From positions 1 to 15,538 of the forward strand of contig JBGSOE010000411.1 in NCBI GenBank assembly GCA_041739295.1: a stretch of DNA of 15,538 nucleotides. The letters are read 5' to 3'. The notes beneath the pieces are model-generated. The model was not told where the DNA came from, searched no databases, and saw nothing but the letters and a program-made list of their open reading frames with translations. A program made the translations under genes and the position numbers. Source of the DNA: JAHJQQ01 sp041739295. Lineage in GTDB: Bacteria; Pseudomonadota; Gammaproteobacteria; Thiohalobacterales; Thiohalobacteraceae. Positions 7,048-13,147 of this stretch are shown here, in pieces. How positions within the stretch are numbered: the first letter of the stretch is position 1; every line of letters begins with the position of its first letter.

Positions 7048-7263
7048 TCAGTACATGCGGGTGCGACGGGTGACGTCGCGCGAAACCTTCTTCAGGTGGC
7101 GCTTAACCGCGGCGGCAGCTTTACGCTTACGCTCTTGGGTCGGCTTTTCATAGAACTCGCGGCGGCGAACCTCGGAGAGGATGCCGGCTTTTTCACAGGA
7201 ACGTTTGAAGCGGCGCAGAGCGACTTCGAACGGTTCGTTCTCACGTACACGAACGCTGGGCAT
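7048..7263 (-). CDS. rpsU: 30S ribosomal protein bS21
   Basis: Small-subunit protein near the anti-Shine-Dalgarno end of 16S rRNA, needed for translation initiation. It has 71 residues, the same length as in E. coli, and starts MPSVRVRENEPFEVALRRFK with a strongly basic tail ending TRRTRMY. First gene of the macromolecular-synthesis operon, with a good promoter at 7346-7374. A GAGG ribosome-binding sequence lies about 11 bases before the ATG. It is divergent from tsaD, as in E. coli. Confidence 0.99.
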   Translation of the reverse strand: MPSVRVRENEPFEVALRRFKRSCEKAGILSEVRRREFYEKPTQERKRKAAAAVKRHLKKVSRDVTRRTRMY

Positions 7264-7345
7264 GAAATCTATTACCTCAATTCTGACTTGTCATCCCGGG
7301 GCCGCAATCGCACGCGATTACACCCAAGGGCCTAAAGGGGGTCGA

Positions 7346-7374
7346 ATTCTAATCCCTCAGCCGGCCGAAAGCAA
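7346..7374 (-). promoter_or_regulatory. Sigma-70 promoter of rpsU-yqeY-dnaG-rpoD
   Basis: Minus strand: -35 TTGCTT (7369-7374), 17-base spacer, -10 TAGAAT (7346-7351, 5 of 6 match). The predicted start is near 7339, giving a leader of about 75 bases before the rpsU ATG. This is the only convincing promoter seen ahead of the operon. I saw no clear LexA box in the divergent region, unlike the E. coli rpsU promoter. Confidence 0.7.
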
Positions 7375-7418
7375 AATCCTGCTTGTGCCGGCTTGCCGGG
7401 GCCGTGGACAATAGCCGG

Positions 7419-8390
7419 ATGTTGGTCCTTGGTATTGAAACTTCCTGTGACGAAACCGGTGTTGCGCTGTACGACGGCGCACGCGGCTTGGTAGGCCACG
7501 CCCTCTACAGTCAGGTCGAGGTACATGCACCCTACGGTGGCGTGGTGCCCGAGCTGGCATCGCGTGATCATGTACGTAAGTTGTTGCCCTTGTTGGAAGA
7601 AGTGTTCGACCAGGCGAGTGTTGACCGAGCCGATTTGAACGGTGTGGCGTTCACGGCCGGGCCAGGGCTGATCGGTGCGCTGCTGGTTGGCGCCTCGTTC
7701 GGACGCAGTCTGGCCTGGTCGTTGGGTGTGCCGGCGGTGGCGGTACATCATATGGAAGGGCATCTGCTTGCACCGATGCTGGAAGAGCCGGCCCCGGCCT
7801 TTCCCTTTGTCGCCTTGTTGGTATCGGGCGGGCATACCTTACTCGTGCAGGTAGAGGGTGTCGGTGCCTATCAGTTGCTTGGGGAATCCGTCGACGATGC
7901 CGCCGGCGAGGCCTTCGACAAAACTGCCAAACTCCTTGGTCTGCCCTACCCGGGAGGTCCGGAACTGGCGCGTCTTGCGCAGCAGGGCGATCCGACCCGC
8001 TATCGCTTCCCGCGGCCAATGACGGATCGTCCCGGTTTGGATTTCAGTTTCAGCGGGCTGAAGACTTTCGCAATGACCACATTGCGTGATGCGGATACCG
8101 AACCTCAGACCCGCGCCGACATCGCCCGCGCCTTCGAAGATGCCGTGGTCGATACGTTGGCCATCAAATGCAAACGTGCATTGGAACAGACAGGATTGAA
8201 TCGCTTGGTCGTTGCGGGTGGTGTTGGTGCGAACCGGTCACTGCGCGCACGTTTGCAGACCTTGCTCGACGAGCGTAACGGGCAGGTGTTCTATCCGCGA
8301 CCGGAATTTTGTACCGACAACGGTGCGATGATTGCCTACGCCGGCTTCCGGCGCTTGCAGGCAGGGCGTCACGAGCCGCTTGCGATCTAG
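7419..8390 (+). CDS. tsaD: tRNA threonylcarbamoyladenosine transferase TsaD
   Basis: Transfers threonylcarbamoyl from threonylcarbamoyl-AMP to A37 of ANN-reading tRNAs, acting with TsaB, TsaC and TsaE in the cytoplasm. Taken from the ATG at 7419 it has 323 residues and begins MLVLGIETSCDETGVALYDG, the exact family N-terminus. An earlier in-frame TTG (7383) would add 12 residues with no family match. The metal ligands H111 and H115 lie in HHMEGHLL. The ASKH/actin-fold motifs LLVSGGHT (133-140) and DFSFSGLKT (208-216) are present, as is VVAGGVGAN near the C-terminus. Length is close to E. coli (337). No Shine-Dalgarno sequence precedes the ATG, and a GACAAT -10-like sequence ends only seven bases before it, so the mRNA may be leaderless. 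A substrate tRNA class (ANN decoding) includes the tRNA-Ile2 in this window. Confidence 0.97.
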   Translation: MLVLGIETSCDETGVALYDGARGLVGHALYSQVEVHAPYGGVVPELASRDHVRKLLPLLEEVFDQASVDRADLNGVAFTAGPGLIGALLVGASFGRSLAWSLGVPAVAVHHMEGHLLAPMLEEPAPAFPFVALLVSGGHTLLVQVEGVGAYQLLGESVDDAAGEAFDKTAKLLGLPYPGGPELARLAQQGDPTRYRFPRPMTDRPGLDFSFSGLKTFAMTTLRDADTEPQTRADIARAFEDAVVDTLAIKCKRALEQTGLNRLVVAGGVGANRSLRARLQTLLDERNGQVFYPRPEFCTDNGAMIAYAGFRRLQAGRHEPLAI

Positions 8391-8437
8391 GCGCGGGCGC
8401 GCTGGTTGCTGACGGATCTGGAAGCGCTTTAGGAATT

Positions 8438-8506
8438 CGTCATTCCGGCGAATGCCGGAATCCATAGTATTTAAGGCCCTGGATCCTGGCATTCGCCAGG
8501 ATGACG
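8438..8506. repeat. Double-hairpin dispersed repeat, copy 1, between convergent tsaD and plsY
   Basis: Two arms, each its own hairpin. The left arm (8441-8460) is ATTCCGGC-GAAT-GCCGGAAT and the right arm (8484-8503) is ATCCTGGC-ATTC-GCCAGGAT. CGTC and GACG cap the ends. The two arms differ at two positions per stem side, and both differences are compensated within each arm. A second copy is at 14457-14525. The position between two 3' ends suits a bidirectional terminator. The unit resembles the ATTCC...GGAAT repeats common in proteobacteria (for example neisserial dRS3). Confidence 0.85.
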
Positions 8507-8537
8507 TATGAAATATTAAGCCGTTGTGGCCTGCTAT

Positions 8538-9128
8538 CTATTTATCGCCAATACGGCCTTCCGCGCCCGAAAGCAGATTGCGGATATTGGAGCGATGCCG
8601 CCAGTACAACAGAATACTCATTACAACCGCGGCGGCGATGACTGTGGGTTCGGGCCGCAGCCACCACATATAGAAAGGCGCCGCGGCCGCCGCGATTAAC
8701 GCGGCCAATGAGGAATAACGGAACAGCGCAGCCATCGCCAGCCAGGTTGCAATGACTAACAGTCCCACACTCCATTGCAGGCCGAGCAGCGCGCCCAGTG
8801 CGGTAGCCACGCCTTTGCCGCCCTTGAAACCAAAAAATATCGGGAACAGATGGCCGAGAAATGCAGCACCCGCAGCAAGTGCCTGCACGTCTGCGCCGGC
8901 CCCGATGGCACGCGCAATCAGTACCGCGACCAATCCTTTGAGCATGTCGCCGGCCAGCGTGATGGCGCCGGCCTTTTTGCCGCCGATGCGCAGCATATTG
9001 GTTGCGCCAGGGTTGCCCGAGCCCTGACTGCGTGGATCGGCGGTGCCGAGCACGCGGCCAACAATCACGGCCGATGAAATCGAGCCGAGCAGATAGGCAC
9101 AAAGGATTACGATAATTGAGGTCAGCAT
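8538..9128 (-). CDS. plsY: Acyl-phosphate glycerol-3-phosphate acyltransferase PlsY
   Basis: Inner-membrane enzyme that uses acyl-phosphate (made by PlsX) to acylate glycerol 3-phosphate, the first step of phospholipid synthesis. Starting from the ATG at 9128, it begins MLTSIIVILCAYLLGSISSA and has 196 residues (E. coli 205); an upstream ATG at 9164 would add 12 residues before the first membrane helix and looks less likely. About five hydrophobic helices can be seen. Family motif 1 is GSGNPGATN (about 36-44), and motif 2 is FFGFKGGKGVAT (about 98-109). It is convergent with tsaD and divergent from folB, as in related gammaproteobacteria. Confidence 0.97.
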   Translation of the reverse strand: MLTSIIVILCAYLLGSISSAVIVGRVLGTADPRSQGSGNPGATNMLRIGGKKAGAITLAGDMLKGLVAVLIARAIGAGADVQALAAGAAFLGHLFPIFFGFKGGKGVATALGALLGLQWSVGLLVIATWLAMAALFRYSSLAALIAAAAAPFYMWWLRPEPTVIAAAVVMSILLYWRHRSNIRNLLSGAEGRIGDK

Positions 9129-9197
9129 GGCGCGTATTTGAAGCGTTGCGATGTTCCAGGTCAAGAACGCAGGTATTGCAGAACTAAAGTCGGCGGC

Positions 9198-9227
9198 TGG
9201 CCAAGCCCCCGGCCCAGCGTCTATAGT
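9198..9227 (+). promoter_or_regulatory. Putative promoter of folB-folK-midA
   Basis: -35 TGGCCA (9198-9203, 4 of 6 match), an 18-base GC-rich spacer, -10 TATAGT (9222-9227, 5 of 6 match). The start would be near 9234, with the folB ATG at 9252. It lies in the divergent plsY/folB region. Confidence 0.4.
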
Positions 9228-9251
9228 GGCGCGCGAACCCTGGAGTACGGC

Positions 9252-9614
9252 ATGGATATCATCTTTCTGCGCGATTTGCGCATCGACACCATTATTGGCA
9301 TTTACGATTGGGAGCGGCGCGTCAAACAGACCATCAGTCTGGATCTGGAAATGGCGACCGACATCCGCAAGGCCGCGGCCAGCGACGCAATCGATGACAC
9401 GTTGAATTATAAAGCCGTAGCAAAGCGGCTGATCGCGTTTGTCGAGGCCAGTTCTTTTCAGTTGGTCGAGACGCTGGCCGAGCGTGCCGCCGAGATCGTG
9501 CTCAATGAATTCGAGGTGCCCTGGGTTCGCCTGACTCTGAACAAGACCGGTGCCGTGCGCGGTGCCAAGGATGTGGGCGTCATTATCGAACGCGGCACAC
9601 GGGCTGCAGATTGA
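9252..9614 (+). CDS. folB: Dihydroneopterin aldolase FolB
   Basis: Converts 7,8-dihydroneopterin to 6-hydroxymethyl-dihydropterin plus glycolaldehyde in folate synthesis. It has 120 residues and the family start MDIIFLRDLRIDTIIGIYDWE; the GIYDWER segment holds the pterin-binding Glu (E21), and the catalytic Lys is in NKTGAVRGAKDVGV near the C-terminus. The ATG at 9252 is preceded by GGAG at 9242-9245, six bases away, which decides against the longer reading from 9138. The stop codon is two bases from the folK GTG, so the two consecutive folate enzymes are translationally linked. Confidence 0.97.
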   Translation: MDIIFLRDLRIDTIIGIYDWERRVKQTISLDLEMATDIRKAAASDAIDDTLNYKAVAKRLIAFVEASSFQLVETLAERAAEIVLNEFEVPWVRLTLNKTGAVRGAKDVGVIIERGTRAAD

Positions 9615-9615
9615 C

Positions 9616-10107
9616 GTGGCGCGAGTCTACGTCAGCATTGGCACCAACATCGAGCGCGAACAGCATGTGTGCGCCGCGCTGGATGCCTTGGAAGCAAGCT
9701 ATGGGCGTTTGCAATGTTCCCGCGTCTACGAGACCAGTTCGGTCGGCTTCGAAGGCGACAACTTCTATAATCTGGTGGCAGGTTTTGATACCGATCAAAC
9801 CCCCGCCGAAGTTGCCGAACATTTGCGCGTCATAGAGGATGCCAATGGCCGCGTACGCGAAGGGCCGCGTTTTTCTTCGCGTACACTCGATATTGATTTA
9901 TTGCTGTATGACGATCTGGTGATTGAGGAAGGTCGCTTGCAGATTCCACGCGACGAAATCACCAAGCATGCCTTTGTCCTGCAGCCGCTCGCCGAAATTG
10001 CCGGCGATTTGCGGCATCCCTTGATCGGCCGGACCTATGCAAACCTGTGGGCGGAGTTCCCCAAACAGGCGCAGACCATCTGGGCCGTGGATTTCTCGCG
10101 TCGCTGA
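9616..10107 (+). CDS. folK: 6-hydroxymethyl-dihydropterin pyrophosphokinase FolK (HPPK)
   Basis: Transfers pyrophosphate from ATP to the FolB product, preparing it for FolP. Read from the GTG at 9616, one base after the folB stop, it has 163 residues (E. coli 159) and starts (V/M)ARVYVSIGTNIERE, where SIGTN is the usual N-terminal HPPK motif. No ATG fits the family start; an upstream ATG at 9550 lies inside folB. FEGDNFYNLVAGF (45-57) matches the pterin-binding loop. FSSRTLDIDLLLYDD (86-100) carries the magnesium-binding Asp pair D92/D94. PRDEITKHAFVLQPLAEIA (111-129) is the conserved C-terminal block. Probably translated by coupling to folB. Confidence 0.95.
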   Translation: MARVYVSIGTNIEREQHVCAALDALEASYGRLQCSRVYETSSVGFEGDNFYNLVAGFDTDQTPAEVAEHLRVIEDANGRVREGPRFSSRTLDIDLLLYDDLVIEEGRLQIPRDEITKHAFVLQPLAEIAGDLRHPLIGRTYANLWAEFPKQAQTIWAVDFSRR

Positions 10108-10138
10108 TGGCGTCGTGACCTGCGCAGTTCCTTTATTG

Positions 10139-11335
10139 ATGCCGGTAACACAAACGCCCTGGACACTCCCCGCCGATTGGCCCGCGCCGACCGATGCAGC
10201 GCGTGCGCAGAGTGAACAGCTCGTTGAATTCATACGTGCTGAAATAGACGCCGCCGAAGGTTACATAAGCTTCGCGCGTTATATGGACATGGCCTTGTAT
10301 GCGCCCGGTCTGGGTTACTACAGTGCCGGTGCGCATAAGATCGGTGCGCAGGGCGATTTCGTGACCGCGCCGGAAGTCTCGCCCTTGTTCGCGCGTTGCA
10401 TTGCGCGCAGTTGCGAGTCAGTGTTCGATCACGTGGGTGAAGCCGACATTTTTGAGTTGGGCGCGGGCACCGGAACATTGGCCGCCGAGTTGTTGCGCGA
10501 CCTGCATGCGTGCGGCCGTTTACCACAACGTTATCGGATCCTTGAGCCGTCGGCCGATTTGCGCGAGCGCCAACAAGGCTATTTGCAGGCGACAATCCCT
10601 GAATGTTTCGATCGCATCGAATGGTTGGATGCGCCACCGGCAGAACCCTGGTGTGGTCTGTTACTGGCCAACGAGGTGTTGGATGCGTTACCGGTAGCTA
10701 TGTTCGGTTGGTCACCGGGAGAGGTCGTTGAATACGGTGTGAACTGGTCGGGCAAAGGGTTTTCGTGGGCAATGCGTCCGGCCGATGCTGCGCTAGCCAC
10801 GACGGCCGAGAGCTATGCAGAAAATTTTGCATGGGCGCAGGGTTATCGATCTGAAGTCAACACCACACTCACGCCCTGGTTGAGTACCGTTACCGAAAAA
10901 ATGCAGGCCGGTGCCGCGTTGTTCATCGACTATGGTTATCCGCGCTCCGATTATTACCGCGCAGAACGTGCGCAGGGCACGCTGCTGTGCCATTATCGCC
11001 ATCGCGCGCATGCCGATCCATTGCTGCTTCCGGGTCTGCAAGATATCACCGCGCAGGTTGATTTCACGGCAGTCGCCGAGGCCGCACAAGCTGCGGGCCT
11101 CGACGTGCGTGGCTTTACCACCCAGGCACATTTTCTGCTCGACAATGGCATTGAGCGGCTGCTGGCAGAAACGACACCGGACATGGTGTCGGAGTATCTG
11201 CGGCTTGCCGCGCAAGCTAAGACATTGCTGTTACCAGGTGAGATGGGCGAGCGTTTCAAGGCGATGTTGTTGACGCGCGGGCTGACACAGCAGGTGTCCG
11301 GTTTTCATGGGCGCGATCTACGCAGTCGCCTGTGA
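10139..11335 (+). CDS. MidA-like SAM-dependent methyltransferase (DUF185/COG1565)
   Basis: A protein of 398 residues from the ATG at 10139, 31 bases after folK. Near the N-terminus is the family block GYISFARYMDMALYAPGLGY (41-60) followed by GDFVTAPEVSPLF (72-84). The SAM-binding loop is FELGAGTGTLA (105-115), LLLANEVLDALPV is at 174-186, and LFIDYGYPRSDYY is at about 260-275. These are the landmarks of COG1565. The mitochondrial relative, NDUFAF7/MidA, dimethylates an arginine of a complex I subunit; in bacteria the substrate is not established. An NDUFA9-like gene lies elsewhere in this window. Longer in-frame starts would overlap folK. No strong ribosome-binding site is seen before the chosen ATG, so the start is less certain than the identity. 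Confidence 0.9.
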   Translation: MPVTQTPWTLPADWPAPTDAARAQSEQLVEFIRAEIDAAEGYISFARYMDMALYAPGLGYYSAGAHKIGAQGDFVTAPEVSPLFARCIARSCESVFDHVGEADIFELGAGTGTLAAELLRDLHACGRLPQRYRILEPSADLRERQQGYLQATIPECFDRIEWLDAPPAEPWCGLLLANEVLDALPVAMFGWSPGEVVEYGVNWSGKGFSWAMRPADAALATTAESYAENFAWAQGYRSEVNTTLTPWLSTVTEKMQAGAALFIDYGYPRSDYYRAERAQGTLLCHYRHRAHADPLLLPGLQDITAQVDFTAVAEAAQAAGLDVRGFTTQAHFLLDNGIERLLAETTPDMVSEYLRLAAQAKTLLLPGEMGERFKAMLLTRGLTQQVSGFHGRDLRSRL

Positions 11336-11428
11336 GCGATTTTTGAGCGGGATGCCACAAAACTTTCATTGCGGTACTTTATATTTGCGTCATCCTGAAT
11401 TAAACACGAATTAATAAAAGGTAAGTCT

Positions 11429-12256
11429 GTGGACCTGATTTTGTTATTGAAAGCGCTCTGTCTCGGCATCGTCGAGGGACTTACGGAATTCTTACCTATT
11501 TCCAGCACTGGGCATCTTATCCTGGTTGGCGATCTGTTGGACTTCAATGATGAGAAGGGTAAGTTGTTTGAAATTGTCATCCAGCCGGGAGCGATTCTGG
11601 CCGTGTGCTGGGAATATCGAGTGCGCTTGTGGACCGTGGTGCAAGGCGTGGGTCGAGGTGATGCGACGTCGCAGCGATTTATGACTAACTTGCTGGTCGC
11701 GTTCATGCCCGCAGCGATGTTGGGCCTGCTCTTCGGCAGCGCCATCAAGGCGCATTTGTTTCATCCGGTACCGGTGGCGATCGCACTGATCGTTGGCGGT
11801 TTTCTCATTCTCTGGGCGGAGCGCCGGCAGCATACTATCCGCATCCATGAAGTGGATGACATGACTTGGCGCGATGCGCTGAAAATCGGTTTAGCGCAAT
11901 CGCTGGCCTTGATACCGGGGACCTCGCGTTCCGGCGCGACCATTATCGGCGGATTGTTTTTCGGTCTGTCACGTCGCGCGGCAACCGAGTTTTCCTTCTT
12001 CTTGGCGATTCCGACCCTGATCGCTGCGACCCTTTACGATCTCTACAAGCATCGTGATCTGCTGCAGGCTGATGATCTCGGCATGTTCTCGGTGGGTTTT
12101 GTGGCGGCTTTTATAAGTGCGTTTGTCGCTGTGCGCGGCCTGTTGCGTTATATCATTCGTCACGATTTCTCGGTCTTTGCCTGGTATCGCATCGTGTTCG
12201 GCGGTGTCGTGCTGCTGACCGCCTACACGGGCATCGTGGATTGGACCGCTGCGTAG
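11429..12256 (+). CDS. uppP: Undecaprenyl-diphosphatase UppP (BacA)
   Basis: Membrane enzyme that dephosphorylates undecaprenyl pyrophosphate to recycle the lipid carrier for peptidoglycan and other surface polymers; high levels give bacitracin resistance. It has 275 residues (E. coli 273). Reading starts at a GTG at 11429, six bases after AAGGT, and gives (V/M)DLILLLKALCLGIVEGLTE. The catalytic motifs are EGLTEFLPISSTGHL (16-30, with E16 and E20) and PGTSRSG (163-169). Several hydrophobic helices span the protein, with QPGAILAV at 52-59. It is separated by 93 bases from the methyltransferase, so it may have its own promoter. In E. coli uppP also lies near folB and cca. Confidence 0.97.
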   Translation: MDLILLLKALCLGIVEGLTEFLPISSTGHLILVGDLLDFNDEKGKLFEIVIQPGAILAVCWEYRVRLWTVVQGVGRGDATSQRFMTNLLVAFMPAAMLGLLFGSAIKAHLFHPVPVAIALIVGGFLILWAERRQHTIRIHEVDDMTWRDALKIGLAQSLALIPGTSRSGATIIGGLFFGLSRRAATEFSFFLAIPTLIAATLYDLYKHRDLLQADDLGMFSVGFVAAFISAFVAVRGLLRYIIRHDFSVFAWYRIVFGGVVLLTAYTGIVDWTAA

Positions 12257-12310
12257 TCGTGTGATGGTCTTCTCCTGTTACGTTGGCAAGCTGGATACGC
12301 AACATTCATT

Positions 12311-12398
12311 GTAGGGTGTGGTGAGCGTAGCGAACCGCACCACCATCATCAGTGACTATGCTGCGGCGGTGCGGTTCGCTACGCTCACCACACCCTAC
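12311..12398. repeat. 31-bp perfect inverted repeat after uppP
   Basis: Left arm 12311-12341 (starting GTAGGGTGTGGTGAGCG) is the exact reverse complement of right arm 12368-12398; the spacer is 26 bases. It would form a very stable hairpin or cruciform. It resembles the GTAGGGTGGGTT... family of small non-coding elements scattered in proteobacterial genomes. A diverged half-copy appears at 14419-14452. Located 55 bases after the uppP stop, it may act as a transcription or mRNA 3'-end block. Confidence 0.9.
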
Positions 12399-12616
12399 GA
12401 AAGCCGTTACCCAATCCCGGCCGTCAGCTTTCTTAACAACGCCAAGTTCTTGACAACATTAGTAAAATCCTAACAGAAAGAATGTGTTGTCCTGACCAGG
12501 CCGGGTGGAGGCTGGTTGCACACCTGTCGGTATGTCTAACGCTTTGAGTCCGCAAGCTACTGAAATGATGGGCGCGATTTAAGTATCTTGCTGTTATTGA
12601 AGGTTATTTATGTTTT
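12399..12616. other. Upstream region of the sigma-54 promoter
   Basis: No gene is seen. This 218-base stretch separates the inverted repeat from the sigma-54 promoter and is where an enhancer-binding activator would be expected to bind. The only small dyad I can point to is CCTGACCAGG (12491-12500), whose four-base arms are too short to assign. The region is less GC-rich than the coding DNA. Confidence 0.35.
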
Positions 12617-12632
12617 TGGCACAGAATCTGCT
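12617..12632 (+). promoter_or_regulatory. Sigma-54 (RpoN) promoter
   Basis: TGGCACAGAATCTGCT at 12617-12632, preceded by T, against the consensus TTGGCACGNNNNTTGCT. The -24 GG (12618-12619) and -12 GC (12630-12631) are separated by exactly 10 bases, as required. The start point would be near 12642, about 60 bases before the ATG of the 82-residue protein. Sigma-54 promoters need an activator ATPase bound upstream. Confidence 0.85.
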
Positions 12633-12700
12633 TATTTAAGAGTACGCTAATATAGTAATTTTGCTGTTTTTCTTGGATAAGTCGCAGGACGGAGCAGTGC

Positions 12701-12949
12701 ATGGATATCCGCTGTCATCATTTAGGTATGGTTGCCGGGTTTGCCCTGGCATTAAGCCTGTCTGCGGCAGCCGATCTGTCCTGGTCATCAACCCAGACGG
12801 CAACGCCCTCGGCCGATCCTGCACCGATTGTGTTTGATCATGCCGTCAGTCAAAGCCCGCCTTCACCCGCGCCGGTACTGCTCATCGCCGGAGGACTATT
12901 TGGATTTGCGGCTGTGGTGCGCTGGCGTCAGCGCATGAATGGGCGATGA
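12701..12949 (+). CDS. Small secreted protein with PEP-CTERM-like C-terminal anchor
   Basis: Not recognised as a named gene. The 82 residues fall into three parts. First is a signal peptide with hydrophobic core at about 9-21, ending SAAA before D25. Second is a short Ser/Thr/Ala/Pro-rich segment (25-55). Third is a tail resembling exosortase sorting signals: PSPAP (54-58), a hydrophobic helix VLLIAGGLFGFAAVV (59-73), then RWRQR (74-78). Classical PEP-CTERM tails have Pro-Glu-Pro where this has Pro-Ala-Pro, so the match is imperfect. GGAG at 12691-12694 sits six bases before the ATG, and a near-perfect sigma-54 promoter lies upstream. PEP-CTERM genes in other proteobacteria are known to be controlled by sigma-54 with the PrsK/PrsR two-component system. 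Alternatively it is a simple single-pass small membrane protein. Confidence 0.7.
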   Translation: MDIRCHHLGMVAGFALALSLSAAADLSWSSTQTATPSADPAPIVFDHAVSQSPPSPAPVLLIAGGLFGFAAVVRWRQRMNGR

Positions 12950-13049
12950 TTCAAGGACCGCTGGGAAATTCGCAGAATCGGCATCTGCTCGCTGGATCAA
13001 ATTATTGATCATTACCCATTGGGATGACACAAACCCCCCCTCTCCCTAA

Positions 13050-13075
13050 CCCTCTCCCCGCAAGCGGGGAGAGGG
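13050..13075. terminator. GC-rich hairpin between convergent genes
   Basis: CCCTCTCCCCGC and GCGGGGAGAGGG form a perfect 12-bp stem around AA. It lies between the 3' ends of the small sigma-54-driven gene (plus) and cca (minus). No T-run follows on either strand. The sequence before it (CTCTCCCTAAC) repeats part of the arm, as in a common dispersed proteobacterial repeat. A bidirectional transcription or decay barrier is likely. Confidence 0.6.
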
Positions 13076-13093
13076 TGGCGAAGTTCTCAAGTC

Positions 13094-13143
13094 GAGCCTA
13101 TGTATGTCATGCCAGCATGTAATGCCCAATAATCAGTGATTCC
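13094..13143. repeat. Dispersed repeat, copy B (matches 1-63)
   Basis: Ends just before the cca stop codon (13148-13150). The core 13103-13125 is identical to 10-32, with matching flanks (GAGC at 13094, ATTCC at 13139-13143). It has a single 13-base unit GTAATGCCCAATA (13119-13131) where copy A has two. As with copy A, the neighbour is the 3' end of a minus-strand gene. Confidence 0.75.
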
Positions 13144-13147
13144 TTGA

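Noticed and set aside
7332..7835. Open frame of 167 codons opposite tsaD
   Set aside because: Antisense to the conserved N-terminal half of tsaD and crosses the rpsU promoter; no recognisable domain.
12636..12824. Minus-strand frame of 62 codons opposite the small sigma-54-driven gene
   Set aside because: No ribosome-binding site or promoter; the plus-strand frame has a sigma-54 promoter, GGAG site, signal peptide and anchor.
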